From the NCBI RefSeq assembly GCF_030380735.1, contig NZ_JAUDRZ010000002.1:1-64000 (forward strand): 64,000 nucleotides of DNA, in the 5' to 3' direction. A program made the position numbers and the translations under genes. Positions within the stretch are counted from its first letter, which is position 1. The number at the start of each line of letters is the position of its first letter. Origin of the DNA: Rhizobium sp. S152. GTDB lineage: Bacteria > Pseudomonadota > Alphaproteobacteria > Rhizobiales > Rhizobiaceae. The notes beneath the pieces are model-generated. The model saw only the letters and a program-made list of their open reading frames with translations. It made no database searches and had not been told where the DNA came from. This document shows, in pieces, positions 43,101 through 52,364 of the stretch.

Positions 43101-43109
43101 TCTAATTCC

Positions 43110-43982
43110 TCAGTGTCGCCGGCTGGCGGCAATTTCTTCGCTGTATCGCATTTCGAGCAGCGTCTTCAAAACAAGGGTGACGAGAGCAAGCAGGGCAAGC
43201 AGGGTGGCGACAGCGAAGGCACCGGTGAAGTTATACTCGTTGTAGAGAATTTCCACCTGCAGCGGCATGGTGTTTGTCTCGCCGCGAATATGCCCCGAGA
43301 CCACCGAAACGGCGCCGAACTCGCCCATGGCGCGGGCGTTGCAGAGCAGCACGCCGTAGAGCAGGCCCCATTTGATGTTCGGCAGCGTCACATGCCAGAA
43401 GGTTTGCCAACCACTCGCACCGAGCGAGATCGCCGCCTCTTCGTCGCCGGTGCCCTGCTCCTGCATCAGCGGGATGAGTTCACGCGCGACGAAGGGAAAG
43501 GTGACGAACATCGTCGCCAGGATCAGGCCCGGAACGGCGAACAGGATCTTGATGTCATTGGCGCTGAGCCACTCTCCAAGATGCGTCTGGGCGCCGAAGA
43601 GCAGCACGAAGACAAGGCCGGAAATGACCGGCGACACCGAAAACGGCAGGTCGATCAGCGTCGTCAGGAATGCCTTGCCCTTGAACTCGAACTTGGCGAT
43701 CGCCCAGGCTGCCGCCACGCCAAAGATCAGGTTCAGCGGAACGCTGACGCAGGCGACGATCAACGTCAGCCGGATGGCCGAGAAGGTCTCGGCGTCCTGC
43801 AGCGCCTCGAGGAAGTCGCCGGGCCCCTTGCGGAACGCCTCGACGAAGACTGCGGCCAGCGGCAGAAACAGGATCAGCAGCAGGAAGACCAGCGACGCCA
43901 GGATCAAGGTCCAGCGCGCGATCCTGTTTTCGGTCACGACGGACCGGACTTTCGTCGGTTGCGCGGTTGCGTCAAGCGCCAT
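43110..43982 (-). CDS. cysW: sulfate ABC transporter permease
   Basis: 290 aa. Several membrane segments (LILASLVFLLLILFLPLAAV, SVSPVISGLVFVLLFG, FAVATLLALLALVTLVLKTL) and the permease loop EEAAISLGASGWQTFWHVTL. RAMGEFGAVSVVSGHIRGET is characteristic of CysW. It overlaps the cysT frame by eleven bases and precedes cysA by nine. Confidence 0.92.
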   Translation of the reverse strand: MALDATAQPTKVRSVVTENRIARWTLILASLVFLLLILFLPLAAVFVEAFRKGPGDFLEALQDAETFSAIRLTLIVACVSVPLNLIFGVAAAWAIAKFEFKGKAFLTTLIDLPFSVSPVISGLVFVLLFGAQTHLGEWLSANDIKILFAVPGLILATMFVTFPFVARELIPLMQEQGTGDEEAAISLGASGWQTFWHVTLPNIKWGLLYGVLLCNARAMGEFGAVSVVSGHIRGETNTMPLQVEILYNEYNFTGAFAVATLLALLALVTLVLKTLLEMRYSEEIAASRRH

Positions 43983-44829
43983 AGCCGTACCTCCGCCTGC
44001 TCCAGCTTTGAATGAGATTGATGACGAGCAGCATGACGAAGGAGAGGATCAGCATCACCGCCGCGATCCCGGTCGCCGCCGCGTAATTGTACTCCTCGAG
44101 CTTGATCACGATCAGCAGCGGTGCGATCTCCGACTTGAACGGCAAATTGCCGGCGATGAAGATCACCGATCCGTACTCGCCGACGCCGCGGGCAAAGGCG
44201 AGCGCGAAGCCGGTGAGTGCCGCCGGGGCCAGGCCGGGGAGAAGCACGCGGAAGATCGTCTGCAGGCGATTGGCGCCGAGCGTGGCGGCGGCTTCCTCCA
44301 CCTCCTTGTCGATCTCCTCCATCACAGGCTGCACCGTGCGCACCACGAAAGGCAGGCCCACGAAGATCAAGGCGATGATGATGCCCAGAGGCGTGAAGGC
44401 GATCCTGATGCCAAAGGGCGTCAGGAACTGGCCGATCCAGCCGTTGGGCGCATAGAGCGTCGCAAGCGCGATGCCGGCGACCGCCGTCGGCAGCGCGAAG
44501 GGCAGGTCCACCATCGCGTCTATGATGCGCTTGCCGGGAAAGCGGTAGCGCACGAGGACCCAGGCGAGCACCACGCCGGACACGGCGTTGACGCAGGCCG
44601 CCGCGAAGGCGGTGCCGAAGCTGATGCGCAACGCGTTCAGCGTGCGCGCATCAAGCGCGATGGCCAGGAATTTCTCCCAGCCGAGTTCGCTCGACCGCCA
44701 GGCGAGGCCCGACAGCGGGATGAGGATGAGGAGGGTCAGCCAGATCAAGGTAAAGCCGAGCGCCATTCCAAATCCTGGAATGACGCTCGGCCGCTTGAAC
44801 CGCCACCGCGTGGGGCTATGTGCTTTCAT
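43972..44829 (-). CDS. cysT: sulfate ABC transporter permease
   Basis: 285 aa. Hydrophobic helices (VIPGFGMALGFTLIWLTLLI, MVDLPFALPTAVAGIALATL) and the EAA-like loop EEAAATLGANRLQTIFRVLL. ARGVGEYGSVIFIAGNLPFK is the CysT/CysU signature. Eight bases downstream of the binding-protein gene. Heterodimer partner of CysW. Confidence 0.92.
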   Translation of the reverse strand: MKAHSPTRWRFKRPSVIPGFGMALGFTLIWLTLLILIPLSGLAWRSSELGWEKFLAIALDARTLNALRISFGTAFAAACVNAVSGVVLAWVLVRYRFPGKRIIDAMVDLPFALPTAVAGIALATLYAPNGWIGQFLTPFGIRIAFTPLGIIIALIFVGLPFVVRTVQPVMEEIDKEVEEAAATLGANRLQTIFRVLLPGLAPAALTGFALAFARGVGEYGSVIFIAGNLPFKSEIAPLLIVIKLEEYNYAAATGIAAVMLILSFVMLLVINLIQSWSRRRYGYGA

Positions 44830-44837
44830 GCGGTGTA

Positions 44838-45863
44838 TTATTGTGCCGGCTTGTAGATTTGGTCAAACACGCCGCCGTCGCCGAAGAATTTCGGCTGAGC
44901 TTCCTTCCAGCCGCCGAAGTCGTCGATGGTGGCGAGCTTCACGTCCTGGAAGCGGGCGATGTCGGCCTTATCGGCTGCTTCGGGCTTGATCGGGCGATAG
45001 AAGTGCTTGGCGGCAATCTTCTGGCCTTCATCGGAATAGAGATAGTTGAGATAGGCTTCGGCGACCTTGCGGGTACCCTTCTTGTCGACATTGCCGTCGA
45101 CTACGGCGACCGGCGGGTCGGCGCGGATCGAGAAGGACGGCGTCACGATCTCGAACTGGTCCGGACCGAGTTCCTCAAGCGAGAGATAGGCTTCGTTTTC
45201 CCAGGCGAGCAGAACGTCGCCGAGGCCGCGCTGGACGAAGGTGGTGGTCGCGCCGCGCGCACCGGTGTCGAGAACAGGAACATGCTGAAGCAGCGTGGTC
45301 ACGTATTCCTGCGCCTTGGCGTCGTCGCCGCCGTTCGCCTGCTTGGCCCATGCCCAGGCGGCAAGGAAGTTCCAGCGTGCGCCGCCAGAGGTCTTCGGGT
45401 TCGGCGTGATGACCTGGACATCATCCTTGACGAGATCGGCCCAGTCCTTGATGCCCTTCGGGTTGCCCTTGCGGACGAGGAAGACGATCGTGGAGGTGTA
45501 CGGAACGGAACTGTTCGGGAACTTGGTCTTCCAGTTCTCCGGGATCTTGCCGGTCTTCTTGGCAATGGCGTCGATGTCGCCTTCCAGCGCCAGCGTCACA
45601 ACGTCGGCGTCGAGACCGTCGATGACGGACCGCGCCTGCGCGCCGGAACCGCCATGCGATGCCTTGATGGTAACGGCCTCGTTGCCGTCCTTTTTCCACT
45701 TGGCCGCGAAGGCGGCGTTGAAGTCCTTGTACAGTTCTCTGGTCGGATCATAGGAAACGTTCAGAAGTGTCTGATCCGCGAATGCGGGAGCCACGGCGCC
45801 GATCGCGACGCTGCCGGCGAAGACTGCGGCCGCGAGAAGCCGTGTGATCCGTATTGACTGCAT
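44838..45863 (-). CDS. sulfate-binding periplasmic protein
   Basis: 341 aa. The start at 45863 has AAGGAGG before it; an open extension to 45899 lacks one. Signal peptide ends APAFA-D. SBP motifs: TIKASHGGSGAQARSVIDGL, DADVVTLALEGDIDAI, STIVFLVRKGNPKGIKDWAD, NPKTSGGARWNFLAAWAWAK, VVDGNVDKKGTRKVAEAYLN. These are the residues that enclose sulfate in Sbp/CysP proteins. First gene of the cysTWA operon. Confidence 0.93.
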   Translation of the reverse strand: MQSIRITRLLAAAVFAGSVAIGAVAPAFADQTLLNVSYDPTRELYKDFNAAFAAKWKKDGNEAVTIKASHGGSGAQARSVIDGLDADVVTLALEGDIDAIAKKTGKIPENWKTKFPNSSVPYTSTIVFLVRKGNPKGIKDWADLVKDDVQVITPNPKTSGGARWNFLAAWAWAKQANGGDDAKAQEYVTTLLQHVPVLDTGARGATTTFVQRGLGDVLLAWENEAYLSLEELGPDQFEIVTPSFSIRADPPVAVVDGNVDKKGTRKVAEAYLNYLYSDEGQKIAAKHFYRPIKPEAADKADIARFQDVKLATIDDFGGWKEAQPKFFGDGGVFDQIYKPAQ

Positions 45864-46048
45864 GGGAACCTCCTTGGTGCGTGAGTTAAACTCTACCAAC
45901 TCGGTCGTATAATGAAACGAAGATTGTTTCGGTTCCAGCCGCTTGCCCGAAATGCCATGCCATTTGAGCGGCTGTTTTGAAATGGACTTGCTCGGTTTCG
46001 GGGCAGGGAGCGATTGCGCAGTCGCGCCTTCGTCCTCTTCCGCTTTCG

Positions 46049-46504
46049 TCAGGGGCGGGAATCGGCGAGGAAGTCGGAATAGAATTCCTCCGCGCTTCTC
46101 GCCGCACGCATGGCGGCCACCACCTGCGGAGACTGCAGCTTGCGGGCAATCGCGGCCAGCACGTTCAGATATTCGCCGCGGTTGCTCTCACCGAATAGAA
46201 GTGCGAAGGCGATATCGGCAGGCACGTCGTCCAACGCCTCGAAATCGAGCGGCCGCGAGAACCGCACGAGAAGCCCTCGCGGATGCGTCATGCCCTCGAT
46301 GACAGCATGCGGCACGGCAATGCCGTTGCCAATGCCGGTCGAGCCCAGGCCCTCACGGCTTTCCAACGCAGTGATGATCTTCCGTTCGTCGACGTCGAAT
46401 GCCTTGGCGGCCTTCTCGGCGATCACCTGCAGGGCACGCCACTTGGTCGTGACAGCGATGCCGATGAAGGTGTGCTCGGGCCGGATGATGGTGGAAAGGT
46501 CCAT
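46049..46504 (-). CDS. PTS IIA-like protein (PtsN/EIIA-Ntr-type)
   Basis: 151 aa. The phosphorylatable histidine is visible in GIAVPHAVIEG (His 66), with ALESREGLGSTGIGNG before it. No IIB or IIC follows, so it resembles stand-alone EIIA-Ntr regulators rather than a sugar-specific PTS. In rhizobia such proteins take phosphate from NPr/EI-Ntr and tune potassium and nitrogen responses. The C-terminal half is shorter than in main PtsN proteins, so it may be a paralogue. Confidence 0.82.
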   Translation of the reverse strand: MDLSTIIRPEHTFIGIAVTTKWRALQVIAEKAAKAFDVDERKIITALESREGLGSTGIGNGIAVPHAVIEGMTHPRGLLVRFSRPLDFEALDDVPADIAFALLFGESNRGEYLNVLAAIARKLQSPQVVAAMRAARSAEEFYSDFLADSRP

Positions 46505-46785
46505 GAGATTCTCGTGCGTTCCTGAAAGCCCGCGCCGTAGCCGGACGACAAGCGGCTTCTTACGGCCACTCCGATAAATGTTCGAGGTGACAAGAGGTCG
46601 CCTCGTATAAGAAGACCATAGGTATCCGTTGGTTCACGGGAAGCGTTCAACAAATTGTGGGCCACCCATGAAGTACAATCTAACTGTTGGCATCGCACGC
46701 GAAATATGAGAGTGGAGGTCACGTTTCGCGCGCCCGACCCGGTCCGGCCGCCCTTCATTCGCTTAAACGATTATTCAAGGTCGCA

Positions 46786-48495
46786 ATGCTGAGCCGCTTC
46801 TTTTCCTATTACCGTCCCTATCGCGGCCTGTTTCTGCTGGATTTCGGCTGCGCCATTCTTTCCGGCCTGCTTGAGCTCGGCTTCCCGATGGCGGTGAAGC
46901 TCTTCGTCGACAGGCTGCTGCTCAGCCACGACTGGCTGCTGATCCTGCTCGCCTCCGCCGCGCTGCTGGTGGTCTACGCCATCAATACCGGCCTGATGGC
47001 GGTCGTCACCTATTGGGGCCACATGCTCGGCATCAATATCGAGACCGACATGCGCCGCGCGGCGTTCGACCATCTGCAGAAGCTGTCCTTCAGCTATTTC
47101 GACAACCAGAAAACCGGCCATCTCGTCGGCCGTCTGACCAAGGATCTGGAAGAGATCGGCGAAGTCGCGCATCACGGACCGGAAGACCTGTTCATCGCCC
47201 TGATGACCTTCGTTGGCGCGCTTATCCTGATGCTCTCGGTCAACTGGCAGCTCGGCCTGATCACCGCCGCGGTCGTGCCGCTGACGGCCTGGGTTACCAG
47301 CCGCTATGGCGGCCGTATGACGATCAACTCGCGCGCTCTCTTCGGCCGCGTCGGCAATTTCAACGCCCGCATCGAGGAAAGCGTCGGCGGCGTGCGCGTC
47401 GTTCAGGCCTTCGCCAACGAGGACCACGAGCGCGCCCTGTTCGAGACCGACAACCAGAACTATCGCCGCACCAAGCTGGAGGCCTACCGCATCATGGCGG
47501 CCAGCACCTCGCTCAGCTATATGGCGATGCGCCTGACGCAGATGGTCGTCATGATCGCCGGCAGTTACTTCGTGCTCGCCGGCCAGTTGACCGCCGGCGG
47601 CTTCATCGGCTTCCTGCTTCTGGTCGCGGTGTTCTTCCGCCCGGTCGAGAAGATCAATTCGGTCATCGAATCCTATCCCAAGGGCATTGCCGGCTTCCGC
47701 CGCTTCACCGAGTTGCTGGACACCGAACCCGATATCGCGGATGCGCCTGGAGCGAGGACGATCGAGCATCTCAAGGGCGAGGTCGTCTATCGCAACGTCT
47801 CCTTCGGCTACAGCGACGCCAGACCGGTGCTCAAGGACGTCAACCTGACGATCCGCGCCGGCGAGACCATCGCCTTCGTCGGCCCCTCGGGTGCCGGCAA
47901 GACCACGATCTGTTCGCTGCTGCCGCGCTTCTACGATGTCACCGGCGGCGCCATCCTGGTTGATGGCATCGATGTGCGCGACATGACGCTTGCCTCGCTG
48001 CGCCGACAGATCGGCATCGTGCAGCAGGATGTCTTCCTCTTCGCCGGCACCATCCGCGAGAACATCGCCTACGGCCGCCTCGGCGCCAGCGAAGCCGATA
48101 TCAGGGATGCCGCGCGCCGGGCCCGGCTGGAGGAAATGATCGCGGGCATGCCGCAGGGGCTGGATACCGTCATCGGCGAGCGTGGCGTCAAGCTCTCCGG
48201 CGGGCAGAAGCAGCGGCTCGCCATCGCCCGCATGTTCCTGAAGAACCCGCCGATCCTCATCCTCGACGAGGCCACCTCGGCGCTGGACACCGAGACAGAG
48301 CGCGCCATCCAGCAATCGCTGGCGGAACTCGCCAAGGGCCGCACGACGATGATCATCGCTCACCGTCTCGCCACCATCCGCGCCGCCGACCGTATCGTCG
48401 TCATCGATGGCAGCGGCATTCTCGAGCAGGGTACGCACCAGGATCTGGTGGCCCGCGACGGCGCCTATAACCGGCTGCACAAGGCGCAGAGCTGA
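46786..48495 (+). CDS. ABC transporter, MsbA-type exporter with fused ATPase
   Basis: 569 aa from ATG 46786; the longer frame back to 46687 is unlikely. Six membrane helices (FLLDFGCAILSGLLELGFPM through FIGFLLLVAVFFRPVEKINS), then the ATPase: Walker A GPSGAGKTT, signature LSGGQKQR, Walker B ILILDEATSALDTE, switch H in IIAHRLATIRAADRIVVI. This half-size exporter probably homodimerises in the inner membrane; lipid or drug export is typical of the family, and the substrate here is unknown. Confidence 0.88.
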   Translation: MLSRFFSYYRPYRGLFLLDFGCAILSGLLELGFPMAVKLFVDRLLLSHDWLLILLASAALLVVYAINTGLMAVVTYWGHMLGINIETDMRRAAFDHLQKLSFSYFDNQKTGHLVGRLTKDLEEIGEVAHHGPEDLFIALMTFVGALILMLSVNWQLGLITAAVVPLTAWVTSRYGGRMTINSRALFGRVGNFNARIEESVGGVRVVQAFANEDHERALFETDNQNYRRTKLEAYRIMAASTSLSYMAMRLTQMVVMIAGSYFVLAGQLTAGGFIGFLLLVAVFFRPVEKINSVIESYPKGIAGFRRFTELLDTEPDIADAPGARTIEHLKGEVVYRNVSFGYSDARPVLKDVNLTIRAGETIAFVGPSGAGKTTICSLLPRFYDVTGGAILVDGIDVRDMTLASLRRQIGIVQQDVFLFAGTIRENIAYGRLGASEADIRDAARRARLEEMIAGMPQGLDTVIGERGVKLSGGQKQRLAIARMFLKNPPILILDEATSALDTETERAIQQSLAELAKGRTTMIIAHRLATIRAADRIVVIDGSGILEQGTHQDLVARDGAYNRLHKAQS

Positions 48496-48648
48496 CGCTG
48501 TCGCCGTCGGATGATCGCTTGAGCATTTTATCAATTCGTGAGCAGAAGCCTGCCTTTGCGGAATTGAATTCGGGCGGCTTCGCGCCCTATAATCCCTCCC
48601 ATGGTCCGGCCCGATTCAGCGGCCGGACACCAGGGAAGGAAACAGACA

Positions 48649-49692
48649 ATGACCAAAGTCCGTGCGCTGGTGCTCGAGCGCCAGCATGAGCTTGCGCTTC
48701 GCGATATCGATCTGCCGATGGAAACCGGTCCGGGGCAGGTGAAGATCAAGATCCACACGGTCGGCGTCTGCGGTTCGGATGTGCATTACTACACGCACGG
48801 CAAGATCGGTCCCTTCGTGGTCAACGAGCCGATGGTGCTCGGCCACGAAGCGGCGGGCACAGTCGTCGAGGCCGGCGAAGGCGTCACGCATCTGAAGGTC
48901 GGCGACCGCGTCTGCATGGAGCCCGGCATTCCCGATCCCAACTCCAAGGCAAGCCGGCTCGGCATGTACAATGTCGATCCCGCGGTGACCTTCTGGGCGA
49001 CGCCGCCCGTGCATGGCGTGCTGACGGCTGAAGTGGTGCATCCCGCCAACTACACGTTCAAGCTCCCCGATAATGTGAGCTTCGCCGAGGGCGCCATGGT
49101 CGAGCCCTTCGCCGTCGGCATGCAGGCCGCGTCGAAGGCGAAGATCGCGCCCGGCGATACCGCTGTCGTGCTTGGCGCCGGCCCGATCGGCACCATGGTG
49201 GCGATCGCCGCCCTTGCCGGCGGCTGCGCCCGCGCCATCGTCGCCGATCTCGCCCAGCCGAAGCTCGACATCGCCGCCCAGTACCAGGGCGTCATCCCCG
49301 TCAACATCCGCGAGAAGAACCTTGCGGACGAAGTCGCGCGGCTCACCGACGGCTGGGGCGCGGATGTCGTGTTCGAATGCTCGGGTTCGCCCAAGGCCTG
49401 GGAAACGATCATGCAACTGCCGCGTCCCGGCGGCGTCATCGTCGCCGTCGGCCTGCCGGTCAATCCTGTCGGCTTCGACGTCTCCACCGCCTCGACCAAG
49501 GAAATCCGCATCGAAACGGTCTTCCGCTACGCCCACCAGTACGAACGCTCGATCGCGCTTCTGGGCTCCGGCCGAGTCGACCTGAAGCCGCTGATCTCGG
49601 AAACGTTCAAATTCGAGGATTCCATCAAGGCCTTCGACCGCGCCGTCGAGGCGCGCCCCGACGACGTAAAGCTGCAGATCGTGCTGGACTAG
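48649..49692 (+). CDS. zinc-type polyol dehydrogenase (xylitol/sorbitol dehydrogenase-like)
   Basis: 347 aa. Medium-chain dehydrogenase fold: catalytic zinc ligands in [16 protein letters not shown] (Cys) and GHEAAGTVV (His-Glu), NAD-binding [14 protein letters not shown]. The usual structural-zinc cysteine cluster is replaced by [20 protein letters not shown], as in the xylitol/sorbitol group. Oxidises a polyol to a ketose with NAD+. Stands alone, after GGAAGGAAACAGACA. Confidence 0.85.
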   Translation: MTKVRALVLERQHELALRDIDLPMETGPGQVKIKIHTVGVCGSDVHYYTHGKIGPFVVNEPMVLGHEAAGTVVEAGEGVTHLKVGDRVCMEPGIPDPNSKASRLGMYNVDPAVTFWATPPVHGVLTAEVVHPANYTFKLPDNVSFAEGAMVEPFAVGMQAASKAKIAPGDTAVVLGAGPIGTMVAIAALAGGCARAIVADLAQPKLDIAAQYQGVIPVNIREKNLADEVARLTDGWGADVVFECSGSPKAWETIMQLPRPGGVIVAVGLPVNPVGFDVSTASTKEIRIETVFRYAHQYERSIALLGSGRVDLKPLISETFKFEDSIKAFDRAVEARPDDVKLQIVLD

Positions 49693-50444
49693 CCGCTGCG
49701 GCGCGCATCCCCGCCCTACGCGGGGATGCGTCGCGGTGCCGGGGCCGAGATCGGCCTTCACGCGGATAATAATCTTGCGCGGCAACAGATGTCGCGGCGA
49801 TTTCAATCGCTTGCCGATCTCATCGTCCCCGTGCATCCCCGCGATTGTTTTCTCTCCCATACTGATGGCGTCATTGGACAGGGAGCCGGGTCGCGAACCG
49901 GAACTGACAAGTCCGGGGCGATGAGCCCGGCGTCCGGTGATGGTTGTATGAGGTGGATATCGAGGTCGTCAGGATCTCCTATTCATCCGGAAGCGAAAGG
50001 CCGAGAGACGCTCCTGTCGGTCTGGATATCCGGAAGCCTTGATGCGATCGGGCAGGCGATATTGCCTGACTTTACTATTCTATACCGACCGTCGCCTGCC
50101 CATTCCCAGCATGCCTATCACCGTCGCGGAGAGGTCTCCGGCGCGGGGTTTTGTCGTGTTTGAAAGACGCGCTGCGGACCATCGCACGGTCAGCACCCGC
50201 GGCCCCCTCATCGCCTCGCTAACGCTCCGCCACTTCTCCCCGTTGGGGAGAAGTGGCTGGGTGCATCGCTGCGCCCGTCTTGGACATCCGGTTCCCAGGC
50301 GTGTACGTCTGCCCTTTGGGTGAGCGGCTTGGCGCGGGTCTCTTCTCCCCAGCGGGGAGAAGGTGGCGGTGCGACAAGTCGCACCGGGGATGAGGGGGGC
50401 CCACGGCACAACGTCACCAATTGCCAAATCCCATCCGTAGTTTC
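49693..50444. other. 750-base intergenic region with a RIME-like repeat
   Basis: No gene supported. 50203-50399 is a RIME-like repeat; 49693-50202 shows no recognisable features. Confidence 0.5.
50203..50399. repeat. RIME-like palindromic intergenic repeat, copy 2
   Basis: CCCCCTCATC at the left, inverted CTTCTCCCC/GGGGAGAAG pairs inside (one GTTGGGGAG, another AGCGGGGAG) and GATGAGGGGG at the right, like copy 1 but longer. Located downstream of the polyol dehydrogenase. Confidence 0.7.
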
Positions 50445-51812
50445 CTACCCCGCCTTCAAATCCCCCAGCAGCGTCGGGATCAGCTCCGACACCGTCGGAT
50501 GGATCGGCACCGACCATTTCAGCACCGGGTAGGGCGTTCTGGCGTTCATGGCGTCGATGAAGCCATGGATCGCCTCGTCGCCCTCGATGCCGAGGATCGC
50601 GGCGCCGAGGATCTGCTTGCTGTCGGCGTCGGCGATCACCTTCATGAAGCCCTGTGTTTCGCCGCGCTCGTTGGCGCGGCCGACGCGGCTCATGGGGCGG
50701 GTGGAGATCAGGATCGGGCGGCCGGAGGCGCGGGCGTCGCGCTCGCTCATGCCGACGCGGCCAAGCGGCGGGTCGATGTAGAGCGCGTAGGCAAGGATCC
50801 GGTCGCTCAGCTTGCGGTCCTCGCCGTCGAGCAGGTTAGCGGCGGCAATCTCGAAGTCGTTGTAGGAGGTGTGGGTGAAGGCGCCGTGGCCATTGCAATC
50901 GCCGAGCGCCCAAATGCCCTCGACATTCGTCGCCAGCCGGTCGTCGACGGTGATATAGCCGCGCTTGTCGGTAGCGACGCCGGCACGGTCGAGCCCGAGA
51001 TCGTCGGTGTTGGGCGTGCGGCCCGTCGCGACCAGCACATGGCTGGCGTCGATATCGGCGACACCCTTGCCGATCGTGACCCTTGTGCCATCATCCGATC
51101 TCGAAAAGCCGGTATTGTCGGCATCGGTGTGAACGGCAATACCCTCGGCGCGCAGGATATCGGCGATCGCGTCGGAGATATCGGCATCCTCGCGTGACGC
51201 GAGCTTCGGCCCGCGCTCGATGACAGTCACCTCGGCGCCGAAGCGGCGGTACATTTGCGCGAACTCCAGCCCGATATAGCTGCCGCCGATCACCGCGAGG
51301 TGGCGCGGCAACCGGTCTAGATGGATTATCGAAGTGCTGGTGAGATAGTCGATATCCCTGAGCCCCGGCAGATCGGGTATGGTCGGCCGGGCGCCGACAT
51401 TGAGGAAGATCTTCGGCGCCGTCAGCTGCTCGCCGTTGACGCTGACGGTACTCTTATCCTCGAAGCGGGCATGGCCGTAGATCACGGTCACGTTTGCCAT
51501 GCCGCCGAACCAGCCGATCAGGCCGTCGCGGGCATTCATGGTCACCGTCTCGGCCCGCTTGCGCACGATGCTCATGTCGACGTCGATCGGGCCGTTGACG
51601 ACCACGCCGTAGGGGCCGCCCGTGCGGGCGACGTGGGCGGCGCGGGCACTCGCCACCAGCGTCTTGGTCGGCATGCAGCCGGCGTTGACGCAGGTGCCGC
51701 CGAGAAACTTGCGCTCGATCAGCGCCACCTTCATGCCGGCGTCGGCCATGCGGGCTGCGAGGAAGGGGCCGGCCTGTCCGGCGCCGATGACGATTGCGTC
51801 GAAGCTCCGCAT
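50445..51812 (-). CDS. mercuric reductase-like pyridine nucleotide-disulfide oxidoreductase
   Basis: 455 aa from ATG 51812; the longer frame to 52325 is out of phase with the upstream gene's protein. FAD site FDAIVIGAGQAGPFLAARMA, redox-active disulfide GGTCVNAGCMPTK, NAD-binding AVIGGSYIGLEFAQMYRRFG, and WALGDCNGHGAFTHT. The CVNAGC pair makes it a dithiol reductase of the MerA/dihydrolipoamide-dehydrogenase group. No mer genes are near, so mercury reduction is not implied. Overlaps the DUF4126 gene by one base. Confidence 0.85.
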   Translation of the reverse strand: MRSFDAIVIGAGQAGPFLAARMADAGMKVALIERKFLGGTCVNAGCMPTKTLVASARAAHVARTGGPYGVVVNGPIDVDMSIVRKRAETVTMNARDGLIGWFGGMANVTVIYGHARFEDKSTVSVNGEQLTAPKIFLNVGARPTIPDLPGLRDIDYLTSTSIIHLDRLPRHLAVIGGSYIGLEFAQMYRRFGAEVTVIERGPKLASREDADISDAIADILRAEGIAVHTDADNTGFSRSDDGTRVTIGKGVADIDASHVLVATGRTPNTDDLGLDRAGVATDKRGYITVDDRLATNVEGIWALGDCNGHGAFTHTSYNDFEIAAANLLDGEDRKLSDRILAYALYIDPPLGRVGMSERDARASGRPILISTRPMSRVGRANERGETQGFMKVIADADSKQILGAAILGIEGDEAIHGFIDAMNARTPYPVLKWSVPIHPTVSELIPTLLGDLKAG

Positions 51813-52270
51813 CACACGGCCGCCACGATCAGAAGTGCTGCGATGATGGCCACTGCATCCTCGATCAGCGCCGCCGGCCTGTCGCTGCCGAAGGCTGCCG
51901 CCATCCTGCCACGGGCCGCGGCACCGCCGAACGTGCCGGCAACGGCGCCAATGACGCCGGCGACAAGCCCCGCCAACAGCGAGCCGCCCGAGGCGCCGAT
52001 CACTCCGCCGCTCAAGCCGCCCATGATCACGCGGGCCGAAAACTGCATCGGCACCTTGCGCGACGGCGTCGAGGGCAGCTGGTCGGTGATCAGTTCCACC
52101 AGTGCGAAAAGCGTGAACACCCAGGGCGTCCAGCGGTATCCCATGAATGCGAGCGGGGTCGACGAGACGTCGAACCAGCCGAGCGATGCGCCCCAGGCGA
52201 CGGCGGCGGGCGCCGTCATGGCCCGCAGGCCTGCAATGATGCCGATCAGAAATGCCAGAAACAGAAGCAT
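51812..52270 (-). CDS. DUF4126-type membrane protein
   Basis: 152 aa from ATG 52270. Hydrophobic segments LLFLAFLIGIIAGLRAMTAP, VFTLFALVELITDQLP, LAGLVAGVIGAVAGTFGG and a C-terminal VAIIAALLIVAAV give a small integral membrane protein. This composition and LRAMTAPA fit DUF4126. Cotranscribed with, and overlapping, the flavoprotein gene. Confidence 0.75.
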   Translation of the reverse strand: MLLFLAFLIGIIAGLRAMTAPAAVAWGASLGWFDVSSTPLAFMGYRWTPWVFTLFALVELITDQLPSTPSRKVPMQFSARVIMGGLSGGVIGASGGSLLAGLVAGVIGAVAGTFGGAAARGRMAAAFGSDRPAALIEDAVAIIAALLIVAAV

Positions 52271-52364
52271 GTGCGATCCCCCGCGTCCGCCGCCAATTCG
52301 GCGCGACGAGCGAAAGCTTGCACATTGTCGTGCAAGTTTCAATTTGGACCGGAGTATAGGTTCG

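Noticed and set aside
42159..44015. Long open frames opposite cysA/cysW (618 aa) and opposite other high-G+C genes (e.g. 46771-48534, 35303-36814)
   Set aside because: They mirror recognised genes on the other strand, are low complexity (Ala/Arg/Asp-rich) and match no family; typical of high-G+C antisense frames.
50445..51812. Calling the flavoprotein merA
   Set aside because: No MerR/MerT/MerP neighbours and no N-terminal heavy-metal domain or C-terminal vicinal Cys pair; only the redox disulfide is shared.
50445..52325. A 626-aa version of the mercuric reductase-like protein
   Set aside because: The first 171 residues read the DUF4126 gene in a wrong frame (Arg/His-rich); the start at 51812 fits the family.
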